A stretch of DNA of 64,000 nucleotides from Zonotrichia leucophrys gambelii (Eukaryota; Chordata; Aves; Passeriformes; Passerellidae). Under the pieces are notes generated by a model. That model was not told the DNA's origin and made no database searches. It was given only the letters and a program-made list of their open reading frames with translations. The first letter of the stretch is position 1. Every line of letters starts with the position of its first letter. Below are positions 54,177 through 64,000 of this stretch, in pieces. Location of the stretch: NCBI RefSeq assembly GCF_028769735.1, contig NC_088171.1, positions 124,580,533 to 124,644,532 on the forward strand, read 5' to 3'. A program made the translations under genes and the position numbers.

Positions 54177-54664
54177 GCAGCACATCTCTATCCACTGGTA
54201 CATACTGAATACCTGAAGGCTGTCAACTGATCACTCCCAACTGACCTAATTTAGACCAAAAAGTATATAGCAGATAAAGACCAGTGTTAGTGGCTTCACT
54301 TTTATGTAGTTACAGTTTTCTAATCCAACTCGTTGTAGAGGCAAAGTGGTTTTGTTTGGTTTGTGTCCAAACAACAACAACAAAATTACATTAAAAAAGC
54401 CCCAGTAAATTAGTCCCATTCATTCTTTATTAGGGGAAAGTGGACAAAAATACTATCTTATTTTCTCAACTCCCCCATCTCTGCCTCCAGTAATCCATAT
54501 TATGTATAAACTTTTTAAACTTTTCAAAAGGAAGAAAAGAAAAAAAATCCCAAGTCTAGCCATGACTTTTCCACACCAACTTCACTAGACAGGTTTTCAC
54601 TCAAGAACAAGAAGCAGCCAAATGAAGTTTGAAATTTAAAAATTAATTAACTTTATCTACTTAC

Positions 54665-54799
54665 AAAAATATGGCTAAGCTGCTGGTGTTTATCTGCCTC
54701 TCTCATCTCACCCTTTAGTTGTTCCTCACAGTCCATCAGTGTCCATTCATATCTTGTGTTACTCTTTGTAGAACTGGACAGACCAGGATCATGCTTGTT
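54665..54799 (-). CDS. Coding exon 2 of the same gene (coiled-coil-like)
   Basis: There are 45 open codons between a CAACTCAG acceptor (with a CTGAAC branch-point-like motif about 35 nt upstream) and a strong TTT|GTAAGT donor. Both ends are phase 0, so it joins exon 1 and exon 3 in frame. The peptide contains YEWTLMDCEEQLKGEMREAD, a charged, heptad-like helix, preceded by a Ser/Thr-rich stretch and ending LSHIF. The open frame extends about 20 codons further upstream to a TAA, so the true acceptor could lie a little to the right. I chose this one because it is phase 0 and has the best acceptor. Composition is clearly more protein-like than the surrounding AT-rich intron. Confidence 0.6.
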
Positions 54800-57700
54800 C
54801 TGAGTTGGTACACAGCCTAGCCTAACAGGCTCCAAGTTCAGGACATGAGTTCTGGTGTTTTAATAGCTAGCAGTACTTATAAAAATAACATTATCATTAT
54901 TAGTCTGAAAGGAAACATTTTATTTTTTTTTTAAGTTCCTAATGTGTCTTGCAAGGTCTATCCTCCACTAAGCACATCTGGTATTTGAAGCTTGTATTTT
55001 GCAAATTGCCTCTGAAAATATATTTACACACACACATGAAAGTGAAATTAAATAACACCTCCTAATCAAGCAGGAAAACCCACTTTTTTGTCCACAATGA
55101 GTATATAGCCCATTCAAACAGCAAAGCTGAAAGTCTGATTTAAAGGACAGTGATGAATTCACACTGGCTTTAGAAAGAAGGAGCAAAAGAGAAGAGGGTG
55201 AATTCAACACAGTTGAACAACACATAACTAAAAGGCAACTGATTTCTTCCACACAAGCTCTAAAGATGTGCGTCCCATATATCTTCTGCATCCCATATAT
55301 CACACAGATGTCTTTATCTTTAAAAAACAACAACAACAAAAAGGGTGAAAAAATCAACCCAAAACACAACAAACCACAAAAACTGTGTTCCAAAAGCATA
55401 ATTTTTCACTAACTCCTACCAATGTGTGCCATCTCCACTCTGAAACCTCTGGATTAGACTTGTACATGCCCCTTACTTTGCATCTGTTGCAAATTTTACT
55501 TCACAAGGTGGGTGAAACTAATCCCAATGTTAAAGCGTAAGCATGAAGTTAAAGTCTTGCTTACACTGCTTGGGCTTTTGTATTCCCCTACCATCACTGC
55601 ACAGCCCTCTGGGCCTTTAGTTTTCAGACTCTTCATATGATCCTTTTCCATCATTTGGGGACCTATGTATTTGCAGGACCAAATCCACTTGTGGGAAATT
55701 CATCCTTCTGAACTACGAAGAGGCGCTCACAAACAAGCCAGTATGTGGAACAGGTAGTTCCATGGGTGAGGAATAAGTGCAGATCCACAGTCAGCTGGAT
55801 TAGCAATGTCCTGTGTCCATACTCTCAGCCTGGGAACAGAAACTGGGCTGGAAATAAACTGACAACTCCAGTGAGCTGAACAGAAGAAAGCACCAACCCC
55901 TGTACTGTTCATAAGAGCAGAGAAAACATTGCAACATGCTGGCATGTTATCACAAGCCCATGTTCACTACTAGCCCATTCTCAGTCATAGCACCCTGATG
56001 GTTTACAGACAAATTAGCATAATTCTGCTACTTGCAGTGGGGTTTTCTTCCAAGTATTGATAAAGTCAGCATTGGAGACTGCTGATGGGCCCTACTTCAA
56101 AACTTCTTTCCCCATTATCAAACTCAACAGTTTTCCCAGACTACATCAACCCCAGCCTGGTACTACCATGGCTGTGCTATCTGAAACTAGGCTGCATACT
56201 AAAGATGAATTAAACAGGACTGCAAAATAACCCATGCTTCAAGACAAAGTACTAGCAATTACACTATTTATACTTTTTCATCTCATTTTAAATGGCTGAA
56301 AACCCAAATGCAGCCAAAGCAAATACAGGCTGCACAAAAAGGGTTTCATGTGCAAAATGAGTCTGCATAATCAGCACCTTGGTGTAATTCGTTTCCATAT
56401 AGAGATTAATGGACTAGTTCTGACTAAGTAAGAAGACACAGCACTTCTCAACAAGGCTTTACAGGCTCTCCAAGACTCTCTGGCTATTCTGCCATGACAC
56501 ACCAGCAACACACAGCATACTCCTGCCACTTCCAGCACGGTAACACAGCAGTGGAGAACAGAAAACAAAAATGTGTTCTCCGCCTGGACTGCTACACAGC
56601 TACAGCAACATACAGACACAATTTTTGTATCTTCCCCATGGCCACCAGTCTTCTCTTTTTTGTCATATATGTTCTCTCTTCCCACGACTTCAGAAAATGG
56701 AGAAATAATATTTATCTTTATAAAGTACTTCATCCTCTCTATCCCCTTGCTTAAGAGTGAGGGTCAAAACCAGACTACCAAAGACACAGGTGGACTCCTT
56801 TCTGGAACAGAGAATATGGCTCTAAGACCTGATAGTGCCAGTACTATGCTGATTTTGACTAGTGGACCAAATTCTCAGGCACCTTTTAATGATAATTAAT
56901 TCCACTGCTGACCCTATGATGCTTTCATCCATGTATCACAGGCAGTCCACAGAAGTGACTGTCGCAAGCCCCTGAAATCTGTAGCTTTGAAGTGCCTTTC
57001 CACCCAAGGGCACAGACATCAAGTGTGCATGTGAATACACACCAGAACACCGTGTGATGCTTCTTAACTGCATTATCCAGATAGCACACGCTGCAAAATC
57101 CAGATCACTTTGCTTTCAAGTCCAAATAAATTCTGAAGCTCTTTAGGATGTCTCTTATTATGAAGGTATTGGTCAATGCAACAATCTATGCCATCTCTCA
57201 AGAGTGGACACCCCTTCTATATACTTTGCTCCCAGTCACCAGTTAAGAAGTCGGTGTCTGGGAGTCAAATGCTGCTGACTCCTTGCCACCCCTCCATTTG
57301 GAAGGAATTCCAGCTGACAAACCACAACCAGACTGCTACAGTTCTATTACACTCCCAGTGCCTTGCAGTTGGACCTCAGTATTCAATTTATGCCTTATTC
57401 TCTCATTAACAGAAACATAACCTGCTTGGAAAATCCACCTTCTGACACACTCGGGGCCACACAGCCAGAGCTACTTTTGGGAAGCACTTTTACATTCAGT
57501 CACTTCAGGCTTAAAAGCATTCACAAAGACAATGCCAAAGGCAGAGAAGTTTAATCTGTTGCTTTAAAATTACTTGGAAGAACCCTCCCATTAAGCTTTG
57601 AGAACTCCCACACTCACAGTCTCTAAAGAAGCACACAGAAACCAAAGGTAATTTATTTACAATGTTAAATTTTAAGCCCTCCCAGTTTATAACACTCAAT

Positions 57701-58769
57701 AAGTACAAACAGAGAAAGCAGAAACCGAGGCAATGACAGTTAGAAACATTCCTCCAGAGGGTAAATATGCACACCTGGTTATCAACGGTGACTTGACAGT
57801 TTATTATGTACACTAAGCGTAGCCCAACAGGCATTACTACACTAATCTCACCTCTGAAGTACGTTTACTATTCAAGGAAGTAAATACATGCAAGCATAAT
57901 ATTTTGGTATGTACACATACTCCTAGGTGTAAGGCAGAAATACCAGCAACCTCTAACAGTCCTGCTATTTGAAAGCATGTTGAGGGTTGACAAAGAGGAC
58001 AGTACACTCCCATATTATATGCAGATTATACTATGTAATCCTGTTATATTTCAGTTCATTGTGCTCCACTTGAGAATTTCACTCTTTTTTCCTATTAGGT
58101 ACACCGAGGAAGCTCCTCTAAGCCTCCTCTACCACTTAAGACCTTCATTACTAAGGGGAGAATGATGGGACCAGAAGCCCATAATGGTGCTCTTCATCCT
58201 AAGGCCACTCAAGTGTCAATGGCTGGTTCTGTAGCAGAAAAGTTGTTGTCAGGCCTCAGTACCATGGATGGTCTGACCCAGACACTATAACCACAACTCA
58301 TGGCATTTGACAGACTCAGTAAAGAGCTACAGTCTCTCTTATTCTCTCAGTGCTGTAACAAAACTGCTCTGAAGTAATATGGGAATAACGTGCATTTCTG
58401 CTGCTATTTTCCTTTCTGTACTGTTTGTTTTGGATTTGTTTCCTTCTTCTTCTCCTCATCTGTGGATACAGGAAAGACCCCAGTGGTAATACAGCACTCC
58501 TAACTATCCAACCCTGAACTCTTATTAAGTAAGAATTATTACCTAGATTGGAAAAAATAAAAATCAATTAAAAGGGGTACCCTTTAAACTTTCATATACA
58601 TTTATTTTCCATAACCAGCGCACATCTATCACACGAATCCTCTATACTACTACTATACATAGACTTAATCCTACTACCCTGGTTATCCCAAGGAAAAAAT
58701 AATTACAGAAAATGCCTCATAATAAAATCATTAAGCCTAAATCTGCGGGATCTCAGCCAGTGGGTGTGT
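54800..58769 (-). other. Intron 1
   Basis: AT-rich, no recognisable gene or repeat. A small C/T-biased stretch at 58.60-58.71 kb is discussed under findings. Intron 1 continues into the left part of the CpG island, up to the donor at 59,361. Confidence 0.5.
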
Positions 58770-59361
58770 TCATCAGGTTGTTCCAAACCGCACCGATTTC
58801 AGCGCACTGCCCGCGCACGCTTCGATGGGGTTTGAATCGGGCCTCTGCACAGAAGGGCTGCATTCCTAAACTTTCCACAGGTCTCCCACCCAGGCCTCCT
58901 GGCCACGGCCACCCGCGCTCGCAGGATCCTTGTCGGGCCCGGCAGCTCGCCCGCCCCGCAGGCACAGTTCTGCGAACACCTCTGCGCACACGGCCGGGCT
59001 GAACATCCTTCAGCAACCCCGGCCAGCCGCACGCCTCACCCCGCCAAGTCTGCACTCCCAGCGCTCAAACTCCTTCAGACCCCGCTGGCTCCCCACGCCC
59101 CCCGCCCGCTTTTCGCCGGCCGCCCCCGCCGCCCGCTTCGTCTGGGACATGCAGAGGGCCAGCCGGGCCGCCCGGCGCCGGAGTCCCCCGCAGCCTCCCG
59201 GTGCCAGCCCGCTCCCAGCCCCGCCGCCGGCCCCAGGCCGCCCCCGGCGCTCGCCGGCCCGGCCCGCTCGCCGGCCCGGCCCGGCCCAGCCCGCCTCACC
59301 GGCCCCGCTCCCCGGCCCGGGCCCCTCGACCGCCCCCGCCCCGCTCCCTCCCGGGACGCAC

Positions 59362-59637
59362 CTTAAGGCTCCCCCGGAGGGGGCCCTTGCCGTGGCCGGC
59401 CAGTGCCGGGGGGGCGCTCCCCAGGCCGCCCTCCTCCTCCTCCTCTTCCTCCTCCACCTCAACCACCACGTCCTCGTCTTCGTCCTCCTCCTCCAGCGCC
59501 GCAGCGGAGCCCTCCCGCCGGGGCGGCCTCCAGGCGCTCTCGGGCTTGGGGGGCCGGACCGCGTCCACCTGCGGCGCCGCCGCGCTCAGCCGCCGGCTGC
59601 CCATGCTGGAGCGCTTGGCCAAGCGCCGCGCCTGCAT
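59362..59637 (-). CDS. Coding exon 1 of unrecognised minus-strand gene (acidic N-terminal region)
   Basis: The ATG at 59,637 sits in a good initiation context (GGCACC before ATG). The frame stays open for exactly 92 codons to an AAG|GTGCGT donor, ending in phase 0. The peptide begins [18 protein letters not shown], is basic and serine-rich for about 20 residues, then Pro/Arg-rich. From about residue 49 to 69 it is a nearly pure Glu/Asp tract interrupted by a short Val patch, followed by a Gly/Lys-containing tail ending GPLRGSLK. The acidic tract is encoded by a (CTC)n-like run on the plus strand. The overall look suggests a disordered N-terminus of a nuclear or cytoskeletal protein, but that is inference. 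I do not recognise the family. A second in-frame ATG at codon 12 is a possible alternative start. Confidence 0.6.
59430..59496. repeat. (CTC)n-like tract encoding the acidic run
   Basis: CTC/CTT triplets on the plus strand, read on the minus strand as consecutive Glu/Asp codons of coding exon 1. Likely prone to length change. Confidence 0.8.
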
Positions 59638-59884
59638 GGTGCCTCCGCCCGGCCGGCCCGGCCCGGCCGCCTCCCGCCGCGCTCAGCCCCGGCCGCGGGC
59701 AGCGGCCCCGCCGAGGTGCCCAAGGGGCGGCGGCGGCGCTCACCGGGGGGCGGCGGTGGGTGTGTGCGGCGGGCGCGCCGCGGCCATGGGGGCCCGCGAC
59801 CGCGGCCAGGCGGGCCCGCAGCCGGCGTGGCCGCCCCGCCGCTCGCCCACCTGCTCCCGGCGCCCTCCTTCTCCGCCGGCTCTC

Positions 59885-59912
59885 CGCCCGGCCCGGCCCG
59901 GCCCGGCCCGGC
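59885..59912. repeat. (GGCCC)n short tandem repeat
   Basis: Five to six GGCCC/CCCGG units in the CpG island, upstream of the presumed start codon and possibly in the 5' UTR or core promoter. Confidence 0.85.
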
Positions 59913-60199
59913 TGTCGGGCGCTGCGCGCGGTCCCCTCCCGCTCGCCCTTCCTCGCCGCCGCCGGTCCCCGGCGCCAAAACCCGGACTGGATTCCCTCCG
60001 GCCGCGGCTCCGCCAGGCGCGGGGCGCTGGGGCCGCGCTGCCTTCGCCGGGAGCCGCGCGCGGGTTGGGCTGCCGGGCAGGCCGGCCCCCGCCGCCCACT
60101 CGCCTCGGGCCGGGAGCGCCCTGCCGGGGGAGCGGCGCGCCGGGCCGGCACCAGCCCGGCACTGCTCGCACGGCCGGAGCGCCAGGGCCGCCCGACTGG

Positions 60200-60656
60200 A
60201 CATTGCGGGGCTGCAGCGTGTCCAGGGAAGGGCAACAAAGCTGGAGAAGGGTCTGGAGCACAAGTCCTGTGAGGAGTGGCTGGGGGAGCTGGAGTTGTTT
60301 AGCCTGGAGAAAAGGAGGCTCAGGAGGGTCCTTGGTGTTCTCTACAAGTCCCTGAAAGGAGGCTGTAGCCAGGTAGAAGGTGGCTTTTTCCCTCTGATAA
60401 GCAGTGACAGGACGAGAGGATAAAGTCTTAAGCTACCTTAGGGGAGGTTTGGGTTGGACATCAGAAGGAATTCCTCCATAGAAAGGGTGTTTAGACATGG
60501 GACTGAGGTGCCCAAGGAAGCTGATGGTGGGAATCGCCGTCCCTGGAGGTGCTTAAGGAAAGACTGAAGGTGGCATTTGATACTATCATTTAGTTGACAC
60601 GGTGGTGTTCAGTCACATGTCGGATTTTCCAACCTCATGGATTCTGTGACAACCTC
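60200..60656 (+). mobile_element. CR1 LINE 3' fragment abutting the CpG island
   Basis: The plus-strand translation [20 protein letters not shown] followed by [20 protein letters not shown] and SSDRTRG is the CR1 ORF2 C-terminal region. Next come the RFGLDIRRN-type segment and the 3' UTR ending CCAACCTCATGGATTCTGTG. It is 5'-truncated and starts within about 10 bp of the end of the CpG-dense sequence. No functional ORF remains. Confidence 0.88.
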
Positions 60657-63600
60657 CACCTGTAGGACAGGCTGTCAGATTTCTTGGGCCTCAGTAAAAT
60701 AAAATTCTTTCACTTCTCCCCCCTGAAAAATCTAAACTGGGGGGAAATGGAACTTTTGAAGGAAAACATAAAAACCCAAAATGAAGAAATTGGGTTTTTT
60801 CAAGATCAATAATTGAAGCAGTGGTGTCTATACCCTGTCGAGAAGAAAATTATCTGGGACAGTTAGGGAAGTAATTTCTGGTTTAAATTATGTGCTTAAA
60901 GCTCTAAAATACCTCCCTAAAAAGCTTTTTTAAAAAAATTTAAATAGTTTCCAACCAGTCTGAAGTTACTGTGGCCAGCATTTAAATTTGCTACAGGCTT
61001 CTATGCCATCCATTAATGCCTCCTGAGATTGAATTATACTTAAGGTTGTCACATGCTTTTCCTAAACTCTTCCTCTCTAAGTCTTAAGTCTGCATTTACA
61101 TGTAGTTTTTGAGCCATATGTATATTCTTTTCCATCTACAAGTGAATTACAGTCATTCCCTTCTCAGTGTTGAGTACCTTCTCCCTGCACATTCTGTTCT
61201 AGAGACCTGCCAACAGGCCAAATGTACACATATTGTCAGCATGGGGCCAAGCTTCACCCTAGGTTAATTTATCCCTTTCAAAAAGTAATGGTATTTTTTA
61301 TTCTGGAATATAGCACACAGCATTTTTAGGCAAGAAATCATACATAATAAAGTACCCATTCTTAAAGAAATACTGAAGTTACTTTTCATGTCAAACTCTA
61401 TAAGTTGTTTGAATTCTCTCAACCCAACCCACAAACCACAAATGTTTGCATTCATTATTTCAAGGTTCCCACAGATCTGGGTCAAGATCTGCAAGAAAAT
61501 TGCCGGCAAATTCTGGCATATCAGGGCTTCCAGCAGTATTACCCTACCCCTCCAAAAGTGTCTTTTCCAGACATTTTGCCTGTGCTTTGGCCAGCTGCGT
61601 AGCAATGTCCACTCAGCCCACCTCAGCAGAACAGCAGCCAAAACTCCTGGTACATGCTGCCACAAGATATTCTGTCTTTTTTCCTGCCACTTCATGTGTA
61701 CTTAGCTTCTTGACACCTGGCTGAGTGGATCAGTCATAGTTTTTTGAAGCTGATGTTGCATAAAGGAGAGGGGAAGGAAAAAAAAAAAGATAAATGCTTT
61801 TCTGGTTTTATTCCCGTGATGAATGTTCAGATTTAGAGCTTATATTTGACATAATTAAGTTATGCTTAGGTTGTATCTTAAACATGAATTTTAACATGAA
61901 CTTCATAATGAATTTCAATGATAGTCATAGTTCCTTTTATGCCTAGGTTTTACCTTAAACATTAATTTTAACATGAATTTCAATGATAGTCATAGTTCTT
62001 TATACCTTAAAGGCATGGAAATGTAATCGTTCCAATACCTCCCAGTTTTACAATTATTTGAAATGTTTTGTATAATTTGAATACCACCTGAATCTAATTG
62101 TGATCTTTCCTAGTGGCCTGTGTTCACAGTTATCTGAATTATAATTGTGCTACTATGGGTCCCATTCCTATCTGCCACATACTGGGGTATGTACTAAGAG
62201 ACTTCCTTCACTTTTTCAACGTCCTGTATGTTTTAATTGCAGCAAAGCAAGAAACAAATTTAGAAACCATATGCAGCAAGTGTGTTATCACTGAATTGGA
62301 TTATATGTGCTAGCATGAACACCACAAATAACAGAATGGAAACCAAAGGATCTCTTGCAGGAAACAGTGGTGATAAAGGATAGCTAGGCTTGTACAGGCA
62401 CATCTGTTAACTCTCATGACAGCTCACACTCCAGCCTCTCTTTGAACTCCCTATTCAGCCTTTTTTGCCAGGTTTGTTCTGGGATTTGCTGTAAGGTACA
62501 GCGAACTTGACACGTCTTGCCCCGAGGTTAGGTGGGTGAATATAAAAGCAGAGCTTGTTAACCAATTATCAGGCTTTTAGTTGTCAGCTCAACAACTGTT
62601 TCAAAATTACTTAGCTGGGTTCTCTGGTTTGGGAGCTTGGTGGCAGGAGGCAGAGAGGCTTAGGCAGGTACACGCAGAACATCCCAGGCCTGCCTGCCTG
62701 CCTGCAGGGGGATGCTCCATGCCCCAAAATGCTGCCTCTTCTCCACAGCACTCTACCAGATCATGGCCCATTAGATCTCAAAGCAGAGCAGGATAGCATG
62801 TGAGCCCTACAAGAGTTGGTATGGGTGACAGAGGAAAAGTGTAACCAAATTTGGAGGGAGAGATGCCAAAATACTTTTGGGATCCAGAGGGAATGAGAAT
62901 CCAGAGTTCAGTAGGCTGGTGGCCAGGTCAGTCCCAGGAAGGGGTTTAGAGAAGGCTGACTTTCCATTAGTAATCTGAGCTGCTAATGTTTTTTATTCCC
63001 GTTGGGTTATCAAATGCAATGAGAAGCCGGTGTTGACAACTCTACAACAGATTGGTTAAAGATTTCTAGCACTTCTCGGGTGAGCCAGATTGGAGCTGCA
63101 GTAGGAATAACTTCTCTCACAATATTTGATACAAATAAAAGATAGAAATGACTGTTTGCTCCACTTCTTCCAGGCTGCCTGGCTTTGCAGTATGAATGGA
63201 GCTGAAGCTGAACCCTTGCTGTCCTTCCAGAGCTTCCCAGGGGAGCTAAATTATGGAGGAAGTCAGGGAGTCCTAGACACAGGCTTCTTCTATATCTTTA
63301 CATTCACAAACAGTTAAGAGTCAAACACAGGTCATAATGCACTATCACACATCAACATTTTTTGCCCAGGACTCAGTCTTAGCACTCTTGGGGTGATCGG
63401 CTGAACAATTCTGACCCATAGCCATGGCCTGATATCAAGTAAATTCTTGTGATACATGGGGTAATATGGTATCACTTAGCACAACAGAGATATCTCATGA
63501 TTGTAGCACAGCATAATATGCCTCTAATGCAAGTACAGGCTCTGGCTGGAATAAGAGCTGTTTGCATGTCAATGATTTCCAAGCTTATTAAAAGTTAATG

Positions 63601-64000
63601 TGCACATCAACACTCCCTTTGTGCACACAGCTCTCCAACACAGGAGAAATGTTTCAGATGCTTCTTTGCCTCTAACCTTAACAATCAGTTCATACTTCCA
63701 AAAATGAAATTTCTCTCTAAAGACATATGAGGCTATTTGAATGATAAGTACATATAAGCATATATATCTCCCTCTACTTCTTCTAGAGCAAGTGAAGCTG
63801 AATTACACTGACAGCTTTTCAGTTCATCTTGAATAATTATTGTCTAACTTCTTTTAGTATGCCCACTCGGCAGCCCTTTGCACTAGCCAGAGAAAAAAAA
63901 ATAAATCTGGCTTTTCCTAGCACTGCCCTAACTACTCTGTGCTGATTAGCATCAGGTGAAGTTGTCTTATGATATATATTTTTCACAAACATTTCATTTA
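60657..64000. other. AT-rich flank upstream of the gene
   Basis: No convincing exon, RNA gene or repeat beyond a two-copy tandem duplication at 61.86-62.00 kb and a four-unit GCCT run at 62.69 kb. Open frames here are short and unremarkable. Confidence 0.5.
61861..62003. repeat. Two-copy tandem duplication, about 77-bp period
   Basis: Unit 1 begins TATGCTTAGG at 61,861. Unit 2 begins TATGCCTAGG at 61,938. Both contain CTTAAACAT, AATTTTAACATGAA and AATTTCAATGATAGTCATAG. Unit 2 lacks about 11-12 bp present in unit 1 (around CTTCATAATGAA). Confidence 0.85.

Larger units (their letters stand above)
58770..60190 (-). promoter_or_regulatory. CpG island, probable promoter of the minus-strand gene
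   Basis: The sequence changes abruptly from AT-rich to very GC-rich with dense CpG, and back again at about 60.19 kb. It contains GC boxes and no obvious TATA box, which is typical of a broad vertebrate CpG-island promoter. The best coding exon in it runs on the minus strand (59,362-59,637), so transcription probably starts between about 59.65 and 60.15 kb and runs leftward. A divergent plus-strand transcript is possible, but nothing to the right looks like a gene. Long open frames on both strands here (up to 497 codons) are what high GC produces and have Pro/Arg/Ala-rich low-complexity translations. Confidence 0.85.

Noticed and set aside
54968..55399. 143-codon minus-strand open frame rich in Leu/Phe/Cys
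   Set aside because: The composition is that of translated poly-pyrimidine AT-rich intron. No acceptor or donor context suggests an exon.
58930..60423. 497-codon plus-strand open frame and several other long frames on both strands of the CpG island
   Set aside because: They are Pro/Arg/Ala/Gly low-complexity translations produced by the scarcity of stops in GC-rich DNA. The longest runs straight into a CR1 fragment. Only the minus-strand exon 1 frame has a good start context and a donor.

Overview
The window looks like a single-copy, AT-rich stretch of a bird nuclear genome. The evidence is three clear CR1 LINE 3' fragments plus shorter CR1 scraps, low repeat density, an isolated CpG island, and exon-like open frames bounded by GT/AG splice sites. 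Nothing bacterial, plasmid-like or CRISPR-like is visible. No tRNA or rRNA gene was recognised.

The main content appears to be one long, intron-rich gene on the minus strand. Its promoter lies in a CpG island at about 58.77-60.19 kb. The first coding exon (59,362-59,637) encodes a basic then strongly acidic N-terminus. Good exons follow at 54,665-54,799 and 40,430-40,677, and a short one at 31,602-31,672. These four join in phase. Towards the left end a second group of splice-bounded open frames (10.78-10.90, 8.85-8.88, 4.16-4.18 and 3.67-3.84 kb, with weaker ones at 26.7 and 11.4 kb) also joins in phase and may be the C-terminal half of the same gene, giving a protein of roughly 370-400 residues. 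I do not recognise the protein. All boundaries are read by eye from sequence, so the gene model is an inference.

Layout: 1-3.6 kb, downstream flank or alternative 3' end. 3.67-59.64 kb, the putative gene with introns up to about 20 kb. 52.85-54.18 kb, two head-to-tail CR1 fragments inside intron 2. 58.77-60.19 kb, the CpG island. 60.20-60.66 kb, a CR1 fragment abutting the island on the upstream side. 60.7-64 kb, AT-rich flank with no recognisable gene.

Notable non-coding structure: a near-perfect 29-bp inverted repeat (38,477-38,552) that would fold as a 76-nt hairpin, a small CpG-rich island with clustered factor-like motifs at about 19.6 kb, a 121-bp tandem duplication at 29.1-29.3 kb, a second tandem duplication at 61.9-62.0 kb, and a perfect 20-nt palindrome at 20.19 kb. 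The very long open frames across the CpG island on both strands are GC-rich shadows and are not annotated.
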